Assembly (NCBI RefSeq): GCF_029017545.1
Contig: NW_026555339.1
Span: 35,140,438-35,204,437 of the forward strand
DNA from: Prosopis cineraria
Lineage: Eukaryota; Streptophyta; Magnoliopsida; Fabales; Fabaceae
DNA length: 64,000 bases
Reading direction: 5' to 3'
The notes beneath the pieces are model-generated. The model ran no database searches, was not told the origin of the DNA, and saw only the letters and a list, made by a program, of their open reading frames with translations. Both the position numbers and the translations under genes were made by a program. This document shows positions 12,946-25,500 of this stretch, piece by piece. Numbering within the stretch: the stretch's first letter is position 1; each line of letters opens with the position of its first letter.

Positions 12946-14462
12946 CTTAAAAAAATACGTGGACAATTATTTACTGATAAAGAAAAATATTTTAAAGACA
13001 AAAATGTAACATTAAATTTTTTTTGTTTACAAATAAAAATGAGAATTTGAGTTGCAATTTGAGACATAAAAATTTATAAAATTGGGAGCTTTAGCTGCAA
13101 GAATGTAATAATAAACAAATAATTTATCAAAAGATAATATTTAAAAGTGGGAAATAGAGTTGCAAATCTAACCATAATAAGTTAAAAGTTCTTGATGAGT
13201 AAATAATTTTTCAAAAAAAAAACTCAATAATAATTGTTAAATCAGGTCATCTAAAGTAAAAATAGAAAATGAAGTTGCTATTGAACCTTAATTTTGATGA
13301 TTATAAAATAGAAAAAAATTTATTTGACAAGTTTAAATTAATTTTAATCGAGGTAATTAAGGAACATTTGACTTTATATATGCTTTAAAACTCTAATCAA
13401 TTTCTTCGAAGTTCCTGATACCCGTATTGATTTGCTAGTACCCATACTATGCTTTCATTCTATTTTTTTCGAAGCTCTTGATTTCTTTGTGATAAAAATA
13501 TTTGACTTCATCCATTATATTCTAAACTTTTTGTTTCAAGATTTAATTTGTAAGAAGTTTATCTCATGTGTTGCAGCATTTTTTCTCTTGTTTTTGAACA
13601 CTAAGTTACATTTCCTTAGGAGCTTTATTAACACCAATACTATTGCCCTTAATACCGATACTCTCTGCCCTTTACCCCAACAAATTCTTCTAAACTAGTA
13701 CTAAGTCACATTGTTCTTCTTTCGTATCAATATCAACACTATCTCTCTCAATACCGGTACTAACAATGACTATTCGGATATTAAAGCATTCAACACCGGT
13801 ACTATCCTTAATATGTCCACAATATCTATTTTGGTACTAATATTTCCAATACCCGTACTATACTGAGCGTTTATGTGTTATCTATGTATATCAATACCGA
13901 TACTGTAGGTTCTGATACCAATATTGACATGAAGAAAGTTCCTCTATTTCTTGTTTCGCTTTTCGAAAATATCAATTCGCATTTGTTCCTTATTCATTTC
14001 AGTTTCTAAGTGTTGTGCTTGCTTTATTAACTTCCAAAAACTTATCTAAACACAAACTTAGACAAAGATCCTTTCATCATCAGATTTCATATCATTCTTT
14101 GTACCTGTATTGCATTTGACTTTATTATTATTAATTTATCTACCTTTTGTTAGAGTAATAAATGTATATACTCATTATTTTACTTACTTGCCTTGAAAAC
14201 ACAACTCCACCATAAAAGCATTTTTTTTATTGCCTCTTTTTCGAAGAAAATTAAAAGGAAAGAAGAATGACATTACAATGGCTAGCTTTATGAGTTCATA
14301 AGTCTAATAGATCATTCTCAACCTCAATTATAAACATGACTCATTTATAAAGTGGAAAAAGAGAAGTTATTGCTCAACCATATGCATTCAATTTTAACCA
14401 ACTTTCTACTATAATATTTATTGTTTGTGATATCTTCACTGATTGTAAATTTACTGTTATGT
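12946..14462. other. AT-rich intergenic with ACCGGTAC-type motif cluster
   Basis: No gene is supported. From about 13,415 to 13,935 the word ATACCGGTACTA and one- or two-base variants (ATACCCGTAC, ATACCGATAC, ACACCGGTAC, GTACCCATAC) recur around ten times at irregular spacing, usually preceded by CA or TA. The 88-codon frame over part of this stretch is probably accidental. Confidence 0.4.
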
Positions 14463-15166
14463 TGTGCTTGGCTCGCAGGGGAAAATAAGAATGAGAGAAA
14501 ATAGGATGAGAAAAAATAAAGAGGAGAGAAAATGGAATGGGAGGGATGCAATTTTCTCTCATTGTGCTTGGCTGATTAAGGGAAAACTGAAAGGAGAGAA
14601 AAGTTGTTAATTTTATATAGATAGTAATAACCTTATTATTATAAAAATATTTATATAATAAAATTTAATATGTTAACATATTATATGTATAATAAATTTT
14701 ACTATATATTATTGATTGAACAAAAACAAAATTAAAAAATTTTTTTCCAATTTAAAATTTTATTTATTAAATTATTATATATATAATAATCTTAAAATTT
14801 GAAAATACAACCAAATCTAAGATATTTAACTGAAAATTAACTTAAAAATTTACAATTAGAATTTTTTCATTAGTCTAAAAATTAAATATATTATGTGTTT
14901 AATAAAAATTCATGATCAAAATGTAATTACACTATAAATATCATGATAAAAATAAAGGAAAGCAAGAGGCGACAATTAAAAAAATGATGGGTAAATCTAG
15001 AGAGAAAAATTGGAGGTAAAAACATGTGGGTTCTATATGTTATTTTCTTCTCGCTTTTCCCTCCCCTCCACTTTTCCCTCTATAGCGAAATAAGGGAAAA
15101 TGTTGTTTTCCCCCATTTTCCCTCCTATTTTTCTCTGCCCCTGACTTTTCCCTCCTGCCAAGCATA
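14463..15166. mobile_element. MITE-like element with TGTGCTTGGC ends
   Basis: The left end TGTGCTTGGCTCGCAGGGGA and the reverse complement of the right end TATGCTTGGCAGGAGGGAAA form inverted repeats. These continue into purine-rich (left) and pyrimidine-rich (right) arms with GAGAGAAAAT and its complement. A second copy of the left end (TGTGCTTGGCTGATTAAGGG) lies about 100 bp inside, which suggests nesting or partial duplication. No coding capacity and no clear target-site duplication. Confidence 0.5.
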
Positions 15167-16164
15167 GTATTAAAAGAGAGTCTTTGATAGTAATAGTTCA
15201 TTCTTTAACTTTCTAAGTTTATCCCTACTTTTCTTATCCAAAATAAAGGAACTTAATTTGAGGAGCTAAAAGGAATTTGTGTTTACCTTTGTAAGTGAGA
15301 GAGTTACAAACTTAAGTAGAAGTCTAAAATTGTGTTATGGCAATTTAATCTTGGTAGAGTAAGTGAAAAAATTTCAAATAATGACTTGACAACTAGACAT
15401 AGGCTCAACTAGTTGGAGCTGAACTAGAATAAACATTTATGCACTGCTTCTCATTCCTTCTCTCAATGATTATTAGTAATATTGTTCCTAACTTTTTTTG
15501 AATTATGCATTATTTTTCAAACTTTTAATTAGCCCAATTTACTCCTCTCTTGAGTTGTCTTTACAGTTTCAAATTAAGGAAGAATAAGGTAAGTATGGGA
15601 GATGAAGTTTTAAAACTAGGAGAATTTTAGTTAAGGACCATGATGAAGGCGGATCGTATGCCTATCAAAATAGTACTAGTTCTAACCCTAATATAGTATA
15701 GAGTTAACCTTAGATTATTTCCCTAGTGAGTGTCTAAATTCAAAAAACAAGTTACTAAGTGAACAAATTACCCAAATGATAAGAGTTTAGACTACACTAA
15801 GCTATCTAGAAAACTAATGCAAACTAAACTAAATGAAATGGATGAATTACTATATGTCAATTATGGAGATTTCTGGGAATTCAACATTAGAGATCTCATT
15901 GCCCATTAAAGTGATTAACTAAGGTCCCTCTCCTCACTAGATTAGGTTCTACCTAGGTTCAATTGAACCTAGTTGGATTAATCTAACTCAATTCCCTTGA
16001 TTAAGGTGAATTAAGCTACAACCAACTACCTAGATTAGGTTTCCTAGTGTGTATTCCCTTAATATAGCCACGGACAAGAATGGAATCATCATAAGATTAT
16101 GCAATAACCCATATGAAATCAATAGACAAGCCCAAAAGATTATGTAAAGGCTAATTCAAGACAA
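15167..16164. other. Intergenic, no gene seen
   Basis: Non-coding sequence. The word GGAGAATTTTAGTTAAGGA near 15,624 also occurs, reverse-complemented and with one change, near 29,150. This hints at another copy of the dispersed repeat described at 19,145 and 29,025. Nothing else can be supported. Confidence 0.4.
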
Positions 16165-17875
16165 TGTTGGAAATTGTACTCTAGGGCGAAGTATTGTACT
16201 ATGCATATTATTATTTAATAAATTTCTTTTTTGTTATCATATAAATTACATGTTTAATATGATAACTATATCCTCAAAAAAACTATAGTGATTTTTTTAA
16301 ATGTCTCTGGTCGATCATCTATGTGAGATTATAAATGAAACAAGACTAGTATGACTTTGATTAATTATAAATATATAAATTAAAGTCATAGGAATTTGAA
16401 AGAGTACAAGGTGTTGGACCGACCCATTATGAGAAAAATGCATGGTAAAAGTTATAAGCTTATATCATATGTAACCATATCATTAAGTCATTTGACCTGA
16501 GATCATCATGGATTCCTACATGATGACCTCTAAGCTTTGATCCAATTAAAAGTCACATTTCACATTTCACATTACATGATAATTGAGTTTAGTGACATTC
16601 ATATAAAGGAATATGAGTGGTCAAGATGAAATTTTTTCCTCATGTTAATTGAGAGATATTATTGGGCCTCTCAATGAGTAAGACTGAGAAAATGTATAGT
16701 CATACAACAATGGAAAGGATTTTTTTCATTATTATATCAGTCCATTCAGAAATCAAAAAAGTAATGATCAAGTAAAAGAAGAATGACAATTCCATATCTC
16801 ACACTTGACCAAAATATCATGTGACAAAAGGAATATGATATAGTTATATGATAAGTTGTATAGGATTACCAATCCCCATATGAATTAGATAGTTACAATG
16901 TCTTGCTAGAGGTTACTTGTAACTTGTAGGCTAATAGCGTAATTGACCTACTATCAACTTCATGTGGACATACAGGATTGCACACAAAAACAGCCTAAAT
17001 TGAGCTATAATATCTAGGTTTATTGAATTTGTAATGTGTCTAGATTCAATGAATGTAATACTTTTCTAAGGTGAATGAATTATATATATATATATATATA
17101 TTTGAATATTTATTTGACATATACATATATGAAATATAAAATTCAAAATATAATTATATTATTGAAAAAATATATATGTGTGTGTATATAATATATAAAA
17201 TTTAAAATATAATATAATATATATATTCAAAATATATATATACTTACACATATATGTGTATTTTCGTTTATACATACATACATACATACATACATATATT
17301 ATATTGTATTAATTTTAAATTTAATTTTATATGATAGATTAAATTTAATAACTAACATGATATGAGAGAATATCATATCAGTTATATAATTTAAATTTAT
17401 GAGATAAATTTAAATTAGATATGACATTATAGATTTTATTTATCAAATAAATTTAATCTAATTTTTTTGTTGGCTCATTAAAAAGGAAAGAAAAACCCTA
17501 ATCTATATATAAGATAGAGAAAGGGACGTGCTTGATGGGTTTTTGAGAGTTAGAAAAGTCCTAACAGTAAACTATAGTGAGAGCCACAAAAACATCTTAG
17601 AGGAAAAAAAGGAGTTTGACGTTTAAGAAATGGATGGATGTTTTGAGCGCTAGCATACTATTCAAGTAGAGATCTGCTCGTGTAGATACCGATAGAGGGA
17701 GAAAATCTACATCAGTAGCTCCTGAGATCCAAACTCTTGAATAGAATGAGTAAGAATGCGAAACTTAAAAAGACAACTCTTTTATCTACCTTGACTTAAA
17801 CGAGTGTGTTTGGTCCATATGGGAATAGGAATAGGGATTAATTTTTAATCTTCTACTGTGCCTTCCTATCCAACA
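16165..17875 (+). mobile_element. Solo LTR with 5-bp target-site duplication
   Basis: The segment starts TGTTGG and ends CCAACA and is flanked on both sides by GACAA (16,160-16,164 and 17,876-17,880), a perfect 5-bp target-site duplication. Length is 1,711 bp. It has no internal coding region and contains (TA)n and (CATA)n runs at 17,080-17,300. The end block (GGGATTAATTTTTAATCTTC, then CCTATCCAACA) is like copia-type LTRs I remember, but the superfamily is an inference. The intact duplication points to LTR-LTR recombination that removed the body and its second LTR. Confidence 0.85.
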
Positions 17876-17880
17876 GACAA

Positions 17881-19144
17881 AACATATCAAATTAACTCAA
17901 GATTATCTAGCAACATGATATGGACAAAATTCAAGCTTGAATAAGGCAAATGAGAAGAGTCTACAAACACTCCTTCATTACAAAAGATGATGATTTCAAA
18001 TTAGAGTTCATGAACTAATCAAATTGTAACCTAAATCTAACAATACAATTTAAAGAAGAGAATCTAGGGTTAGAATGTCCTTAGAAAATTTAAAAAGGTG
18101 AGAAATCCATCTCTTTCATCCCTCTCTTAGGAGTCCACCATGATCTCTAGCCTTCCATCACCATAGTTGAAGCCATCAAGCTCTCCCACATTTGGACGAA
18201 ACTTTTTCTGTCTCCCATAGTTGATTTGAGCCTTCAATCCTTCAATTCTTTAGAGGGTTTGGATAAGATTGAGAAGAGGAGAATAATGAAAGTGATTTCA
18301 TGTGATTTGGATGAGAAATGACAGAAATATGAGTGATTGATTGGAAGGGAAAATTGAAGAACAAGTGAGAAAGTGAGAGAAAATGTTTGAAGATGGAAAA
18401 ATGAGTGAGAGATATGAATTGGAATGATAGTGCATGAAATTGGTTGATGGAAAATGAGAGAAAAGTGATAGAAACTTCTAAATTGATTGTGGTCTTCAAC
18501 TAATTGCACAAGTGGCAAAAGTACTTAGTGAATTTGAAGGGAAATTGGTTACGATAACAATATAGATTTGATCCAATACAGTGCACCATTTCAAGCCTAA
18601 TATTTACCTCTCTAAATCTGATTGTGTCATGCCACATTTTTCCTTTGGAATCTCTCCAATTTCCTTGAGTTATATCTTCATTTGTCGCATTAATTCACCG
18701 AAGTCACAATTAAATCAAATAATCAAATAACTATAGTATGACATTTATTTAATTAGACTAAGATAGAAAATATTTAATTCTTCCAAAGTATTAAAATTAC
18801 TAAGGAAAAATGAATATGAAAGTCTCAAAAACACAAGTGTAGACAAGCACACACTTGAACTAAAATTAAAGGACAATTAGAAACCCTTAAAGAGACAACC
18901 TTAAAATGTTATCTTTTCTTAATAACTTTCAACCTAAGATGAATAAATGAAAACTAATTAGACCAATCATCTTAGCTCATTAAAAAAAATAAATCTATAG
19001 CTTAACCCTAATTTGGCGAAAAAGTGCATTTTATGACCAAAATACCCCTAATGTATGTAATTGAACACTTAGTAAAAATTGCAATAAGAATATGATATGA
19101 ATGCATATGGAGACTCTTAATATGTGTAAAATGGTAAATAATAT
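17881..19144. other. Intergenic, no gene seen
   Basis: Non-coding. 18,230-18,520 is purine-rich on the plus strand, and the two frames there read as low-complexity Phe/Ser/His/Ile-rich peptides, so I do not call a gene. No RNA gene is recognised. Confidence 0.5.
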
Positions 19145-19310
19145 GTCTCATCAAACTACAATAGCTACTTATTTACCAATTAAGCCTAAGAAATTCTTAA
19201 AATCTACTATAGGGTTTTGAGACTAAAATGAAATTAAGTTATGCAGTAAAATGACCCAATTGCCCTTAATGTTTAAATAGAAGAATAAGCATAGAATCAC
19301 TTGCAATAGC
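19145..19310 (-). repeat. Dispersed repeat, inverted partner of 29,025-29,165
   Basis: Reverse-complemented, this stretch aligns well with 29,025-29,165. Shared blocks include AAGGGCAATTGGGT, AACTTAATTTCATTTTAGTC and TTGGTAAA/TAAGTAG. The match ends at CACTTGCA, directly next to the LTR-like repeat that starts at 19,311, so that repeat appears to have inserted into this one. Confidence 0.55.
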
Positions 19311-19648
19311 TGTTAGGTTGTTTACCCTTGGTGGATCAAAACTACAAACCTAATTAGAGTAGGGCTTTATAAGAATATTGGAGAAGTTTAAGTCCTTATG
19401 TGTAATAAAACTCAGGCAATTGTAATATACCCATAGTCATTTTGATATATGGTAAGAACGGTTGTTTTCTACACAAGAGACACATTCTCCATATTGATCA
19501 GCAAGTAGGTGGTTTTATGAGAAATAGATGACGGTCAATATATTCAAGATGTGCATAATCAAAGTTGGCTCTCTTCTTTCTCTGCTTTCCTTCTTGTGTA
19601 TTTGCTATGAGCTTACGAATTGAATCTAACTTTGACTTTGTTCTTACA
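19311..19648 (+). repeat. LTR-like direct repeat, left copy
   Basis: It starts TGTTAGG and ends TTCTTACA. It aligns along its length with 21,630-21,956: GGTGGATCAAA against GGTAGATCAAA, AAGAATATTGG, ATAGTCATTTTGA, CAAGTAGG.GGTTT, TTGTGTATTTGCT. The copies are clearly diverged, so the insertion is old. The following TTTGGTATTC resembles the common initiator-Met PBS (TGGTATC). I infer the 5' LTR of a short, probably copia-type element. Confidence 0.6.
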
Positions 19649-21629
19649 TTTGGTATTCTATACAGCACCATACTATAGGTATGTTTTCATCCTCTAGAAT
19701 CTATTATTGGTATCAAAGATGTGCTTGTTCTTAAGCTATGTTTTCTATGTTTGAAGAGAACATGATGATTTTCTTTCTCCATATATACATGCGCATTTGA
19801 CTTTTGATAATTTTTTTGTTCAATAGATATTGTGACTACCTCTGTCCATTTTTCATGCATATTTTTGTCTTAAGAACATGCTTTCTTGCTTTCTTGGTAG
19901 ATTATATATATTATATGAGGCTTTATACTTAATCTATAAATTTCATGCAAGAGTTGCAGTGCCAAAAACATCAATCATAAACAAACTAAAAAAGTGGGTG
20001 TTTGAAAATAAGGGGTTTCTTTTTTTGGAAAAATGGATGGCATAAATGTGTAGAGCTTAAAAAATGAAGAAAATGACACCAAGAACTCATGAAACGGAGA
20101 TGGGATGGAAGAGATATGGCCTCCAAAAGATTTGAGACCACAAACCTGAGCAATAGAGGAACTAGGTTAAACTAACCCATTTAGAGATAGACAACGACAA
20201 AAACGATATGTCATTTCTATAATCATCAAAACGACATATTATTTTGACATGTTTTTCAATTAAAATTTTTTTAAAAAGTTCTAGGCTAGCGAGCCCAAAT
20301 CCATTTAAAAAAATCAATAATAGGCTAACAAGCCCAAACCCTTTATTAAAAAAACTATTATTTAGAAAAAAGAGGGAAAGTTCCATGGGTATAGGTTTCG
20401 ATTCAAGTATAGGCAAACCGAACCAATTCAAATTAATTTGAGTAAAAATTTTTGAATTATAAAAAAATATTTTATATTATTAAAAAGTCACATGTGGTGA
20501 GCAGAGCCTAATGGGAGGCTCAAATAACATGTAGAGGACCCCACCCAAAAGGGCATGGCGAGTAGAGCACAATAGACTGGTGCATGTCATAGATAAAGGC
20601 TTGTAAGGCCGTGTGTGTCTTACATGTGCCCCCATCGAGGGTGGGGCTATTTGGATTTTTTTATTTTTTTTAAAATTTTTTATGTAGTAAGTTTCTCATT
20701 GCACATGAAGGCACGTGTGACCTCTGATTGAGACACGGTTTGTCTTACAAAATCCCTAAATTTGATATCTTCATTTTGAATTTTTGATATGCTATTTGCT
20801 TATATCTAAGGCAAAATTAAAATTTATTTTTGAGCTATTTAGTGCATTTTATAAGTTTAATCACTTTAAAAAAATTCTTAAAATTTTTATTTTTTTTAAA
20901 AAAATAATGAAGCAAAAGGCTTCTAACAGTACTAATACCTCAAAAAATAATTTTGTTAGCATTTAATATTTGGGAGACAAATTATGAGCCTCTTAATAAG
21001 GACTACGACTCAGAACCCTTTGAAGAGGAGGAGGAGGAGTATGAACCTCAAAACAATAAGTTAATAAATCCTTGCTTCAATGCCGTGTGAGTCTCAGAAA
21101 GGAAAATCCTTTCAGAAATGTCCTTTGACAATATTATAGAGATATGTCATGGTGTCTGCTACTTTAACAAATATCCTATGATCATGATAGATATAATCTA
21201 AAGGTATCATGTTAGAAAAGTGGCTATTCCCCATCAAAGTGATATATGGGAGAAAGGAAGATTATCTTAAATATACACATCTATATTCGTATTCAAGACA
21301 TGTTCTTTATGAAACAATTTGTTGATTCATAAGTGTGGATATTATGCATATAAGAGAAGCTATTTGAGTCTTAGATTGACTCAAGAGAGATCAAATTAGT
21401 CATGATGAGAAAAGTATATATTGATAAATCTAGGACATTAAGGCACATATTTAATTATGAATAAATAAATTGTAGGGTAATTGGTGCTGGTCCATAATAG
21501 GATTCCAAGTATGAATACCCTAAATAAAGACATTAAGCCTACGGGGTCACAACAAAGCACTTCATATGAAAGAAGAAAGAGAAATAAACAAAACCTATGA
21601 TATCTTACCTATCAAGTGTGGGTAGTAGA
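19649..21629 (+). mobile_element. Non-coding body between the two LTR-like repeats
   Basis: About 2 kb with no gag or pol that I can recognise. ATTGGTATCAAAG near 19,704 is a second PBS-like word. 20,460-20,740 is unusually GC-rich for its surroundings. At about 20,990-21,060 there is an acidic frame with a run of glutamates. AAGTGTGGGTAGTAGA just before 21,630 could serve as a polypurine tract. Best read as a non-autonomous or wholly decayed LTR element. Confidence 0.4.
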
Positions 21630-21956
21630 TGTTAAATTATCCATCCTTGGTAGATCAAAGCCCACTTAGAGTTGGGGCTTTCTAAGAATATTGGGGAACT
21701 CTAGGTCTTTGTCTGTACTAAAAATGAGGCTAGAATTATAATATTCCTATAGTCATTTTGAATATTGGTGGGAACAATTTTTTTTATGCAAGAGACATGT
21801 TCTTTATACTAATCACCAAGTAGGAGGTTTAATGGGAGATAGACTGCAGCCAATTTATTTAAGGCATGCATAACCAAAATTTCCTCTTTGCTTTCCTACT
21901 TGTGTATTTGCTGTAAGTTTAAGAACCGAGTTTGACCCTAAAAATTTGTTCTCACA
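21630..21956 (+). repeat. LTR-like direct repeat, right copy
   Basis: It starts TGTTAAATT and ends TTCTCACA, matching 19,311-19,648 with many substitutions. It is followed by TTCAGTATCAAGGG, which itself looks like a degraded PBS. If so, this could be the 5' LTR of another truncated copy and not the 3' LTR of the left one. The flanking bases (ATAGC left of 19,311, TTCAG right of 21,956) do not match as a duplication. Confidence 0.55.
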
Positions 21957-21963
21957 TTCAGTA

Positions 21964-22724
21964 TCAAGGGTGGAGACAAGGAGACTGATAGGGGCCATTC
22001 CCGCCTAACTTTCTAATTTTTTTAATAAAATGTCATAGTTATATATTTTCAACTCCCCTAAGTTAGCACATTATAAAAATTATGAGATGGAATTCTTATT
22101 TCAGTTATATATGTAACCTTTTACATATATATAAAGCAACTATTTCAATAGCTTAAAGATATAATTATCATAAGATCTACTTATTTTTAACAAGATAATG
22201 CTATACATGCTCTTAAAGTATAGATATCATTTTATTTGATGAAAGAAATTGTGAGGATTATTATTAACAAACTTTGTTAAGCATTGCAACAAAAATTTCA
22301 AGATATATTGAATCCTATGTGCATAATATTTACCATAAAATCACTTATACAAAAAGTTAAGAGATTTGGTAAAGATATTTTTCAAGAAAAAAATTAAATT
22401 TTTTCTAATTAAGCTATTGAAATTTATGATATAAATGTTTTTCACTCTAATATAATTCGATCTCATCGACATAAAAATTTTATGACAATTAAGCATTATT
22501 ACTGTGTTGATATATTTATTTACTATGATTATCAATTGAAAGAATTAAATAGTAAATTCAATAAGCAAATAATAAAGCTTATTATATTGAACAGAACTTT
22601 AAATTCTAATAATGCATTTAAATTATTTAACGCTCATAGGGATGATAAACTTTTCATCAATTTAATGATAATTTATATTGTAAAAGAAATTGCTAAAACA
22701 TTTATTGTAGACATATAATGATTT
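21964..22724 (+). pseudogene. hAT-family transposase remnant
   Basis: From about 22,272 to 22,718 one frame reads, with several stops, ALQQKFQDILNP, then SLIQKVKRFGKDIF, IRSHRHKNF, HYYCVDIFIYYDYQLKELNS, KFNKQIIKLIIL and FKLFN. From memory this is the order of blocks in the C-terminal half of plant hAT-type transposases of the TTF zinc-finger/DUF4371 group, just before the dimerisation domain. The conserved tail after FKLFN is lost. CAAGGGTGGAG at 21,964 and GGGGCCATTCCCGCC resemble the ends of such elements, so most of the transposase appears deleted. Confidence rests on motif order, not on a search. Confidence 0.55.
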
Positions 22725-22916
22725 TATGTGGGAGAAGGGATGTGGCGATACAAATCTTCCTGGTAGAAGGAAGTCTAGATTTTGTGATTTCAATCTTGTT
22801 ATGAGTACAAGGAAACAACTTGATGTTGATTTTAGCATGAATTGTGGAACTCCCCCTGCTCTCATTTTTTTTCATGTCAAAAGCTATTCACATCAAATTG
22901 TGTCTTTCGTTGCACT

Positions 22917-23946
22917 ATGGGGGAATTTGATGATCAACTTAACAATCTCATTCAAGAGAATGCTGAGGTCATGCGTGCTGCCAAGTTGATAATTGAAGAA
23001 CTTAGCTGTGATCTTGGGAAAGATCTTAGTTCCCTTACACATGATCTTGGTGACCTTCGCAAGTATGTTGAGGACAAGTTATGGAGCCTACACTCTCAAA
23101 TGGATGATATTTGCCATGAGTGGGAATCTCATCATCGTGTAGGCAACCCCATTATTGGTAGTACTTCAAATGTCACTTCTCAGGGATTAAAGATGCCTAA
23201 ACCAGTAACATACAATGGGGCTCATAATGCGACAATTATGGAGAACTTTCTTTTTGGCCTAAAACAGTAATTCGAGGCCATGGGTGTTACTGATGACTTG
23301 ATCAGAATCAATAATGCTTTCACTTTCCTTTGAGATGCAGCCCAACTATGGTGGCACAGAAAGCATGCTGAGTGAGAGAAGGGCATTTGCACTCTCAACA
23401 CATGGGAGCTATTCAAGTGAGAACTCCACAAGCACTTTGTTCCCCATAACACTGAGACGAAGGCTCGAGGTAAGCTCCGAAAGGTTGAGACAAATTGGTA
23501 GTATTCCTAACTACATCAAAGAGTTTACTACCATCATGCTAGAGATAAAGGACCTATCCAATAAGGATGCTTTTTTTGACTTCATGGATGGACTTAAAGA
23601 CTAGGCTAGAGTAGAGCTCAATAGACACAAGGTGCAAACTCTAGATGAGGCAGTTGTGACTGTTGAGTGCCTAATCGACTACTTTACTAAGAGTAAGAAG
23701 CCTAATCCTAGTAAGAGTGGGGGAGACAAAGGAGGATAAAAGAAGAGTTTTGATCGTAAGGATGGTGGTAAATCCTCTGGTGGAAGTTCTAAATGGGATA
23801 AACCATCTTTAACCAAGCGTGATGCTCTAAAGCCACCAAAGCCATGCTTCATATGTGATAGTCCATACTAGACTCGCAACTGCCCCAACTGTAAGGCAAT
23901 GAATGCCTTGGTTATTGAAATGAAAGAAAGCTGGGACAAAGAGCAA
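22917..23946 (+). pseudogene. gag: Chromovirus gag, broken
   Basis: Starts at ATG 22,917 (MGEFDDQLNNLIQ...). An N-terminal helical region, possibly coiled coil, runs to about 23,130. The retrotransposon Gag core follows (PVTYNGAHNAT at about 23,200, DAAQLWW at about 23,335, a stretch ending DYIKEF-like NYIKEF at 23,505, DFMDGLKD at about 23,580). A zinc knuckle remnant with CFIC...RNC sits at about 23,845-23,885, its His position occupied by Tyr and followed by a stop. Gag packages the element RNA into cytoplasmic particles. Stops interrupt it at several points and at least one frame change occurs near 23,480. Not functional as it stands. Confidence 0.8.
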
Positions 23947-23973
23947 TAGGTTGACCTTGGTTCCCTCCAACAC

Positions 23974-24370
23974 TTGAATGTATTGATTAGACTCTTTTCT
24001 CCATTTAAGAAGGAAGAGAAGGATCTACTTTATGCTGATCTTATTGTTGAAGGCAATTCTACCTTTACTATGCTTGATACAGGAGCTTACTACAACTTCA
24101 TAGAGGTTAAAGAAGTAAAGAAATTAGGCTTCCAATTTGATAAGGGAGAAGGAACCATTAAGGTGGTAACTCCCCAGCCAAAAAAGTCCTTAGAATCGCC
24201 AAGGATGTAAAGGTGAAGATCAAGGACTGGCAAGGTATGTTAGACTTTACCATTATCCCTATGGATGATTTAAAAGTTGTATTGGGACTTACTTTCTTCT
24301 ACAAAGCACATGCCTTCCCTATTCTTGAAGCCAAGTCTATAGTAGTTATCGACTCCAACATGATTTGAGT
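23974..24370 (+). pseudogene. Chromovirus protease
   Basis: The frame LLYADLIVEGNSTFTMLDTG carries the retropepsin active-site triplet D-T-G followed by A (about 24,073-24,087). The downstream LGLTF stretch near 24,285 corresponds to the LG-hydrophobic motif of these proteases. This aspartic protease would cut the Gag-Pol polyprotein. The frame shifts near 24,180, so the domain is split. Directly after gag and before RT, in the usual order. Confidence 0.75.
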
Positions 24371-24533
24371 AATCCTTTGAAGCACTTGGAGAAATTCAAA
24401 CCTATGATTTCTGCCTTGCAATTTAAAAGGGGTCTCAAGAATTCAAAAGGCTTCATTGCTACCATATGTTCATTGGCTGAAGAAGATGATGGCATAACTA
24501 ACTCACAAAAAGCCTTGCCACCTTGTATCTAAG

Positions 24534-25500
24534 AGGTGCTACAAGAGTATAAACACGTCATTCCTGATGATCTACTAAGGAAACTACCTCCTAGAAGAGA
24601 GGTAGACCATCAAATTGAGTTGGAGCCTGGTACCAAACCACCTACCTTGGCACCTTACTGCATGTCACCTCCAGAACTTGCCAAATTAAGGAGACAACTT
24701 TAAGACCTCCTTGATTCTGGGTATATCCAACCATCTAAGGTCCCATATAGTGTTCTAGTTCTCTTCTAGAAGAAGGATGGATCGCTACAGATGTGTATCG
24801 ACTATCAAGCCTTGAACAAGATCATTATCAAGAACAAGTACCTGATACCTTTTATCGCTGACTTGTTTGATCAGCTTGGAAAGGCCAAGTACTTCTTTAA
24901 GCTTGATCTTTGATCAGAGTATTATGAGGTATGCATTGCCACAGGTGATGAGCCAAAGACAACCTGCATGATAAGATATGGAGCATTCGAATTTTCAATT
25001 ATGCCTTTTAGATTGATGAATGTCCTAACAACATTCTGCATACTTATGAATAAGTTATTCCACCCTTGCTTGGACCAGTTCATGGTGGTATATTTAGATG
25101 ACATCGTGGTATACAACAATACCTTTGAGGAACATGCTTAACACTTGAAGAAAGTCTTCTAGGTACTCTCTAATCACAAACTCTACATTAAGTTAGAAAA
25201 ATGTTCCTTTGCCAAATAAGAGGTAGAATTCTTGAGGCATAAGATCAAGGATGGGAAGCTCATAATAGACCCAGCTAAGGTTCAAGCCATTCAAGAATGA
25301 AAACCTCCTACCAAGGTCCTAGAGCTAAGATCGTTCCTTGGATTGGTGAATTACTATCGTCAATTCATTAAGGGATATTCAACTATTATTGCTCCATTGA
25401 AAAACTTACTGAAGAAGAATAGATCTTGGCAATGGTCACAAGATTGTAAAGATGCTTTTAAAAAACTGAAGCAGATGGCTACTCTCACAACAAGCATGCC
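24534..25500 (+). pseudogene. Chromovirus reverse transcriptase
   Basis: Blocks in order: QIELEPGTKPPT (24,615), KKDGSLQMCVDYQALNK (24,770-24,820), IPFIADLFDQLGKAKYF, the catalytic YLDDI (about 25,088-25,105), KVQAIQE, LRSFLGLVNYYR.FIKGYS (25,325-25,380), and LLKKNRSWQWSQDC (25,410-25,445). At least five nonsense codons sit where Gln, Arg or Trp codons are expected. RT copies the RNA into cDNA. Inactive here. Confidence 0.85.

Noticed and set aside
18234..18518. 94-codon minus-strand frame, possible small secreted protein
   Set aside because: Low-complexity Phe/Ser/His composition over purine-rich DNA, with two overlapping frames looking alike and no start context or homology I recognise.
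22341..22535. Minus-strand 64-codon frame in the hAT remnant
   Set aside because: Antisense to the recognisable transposase blocks; AT-rich chance frame.
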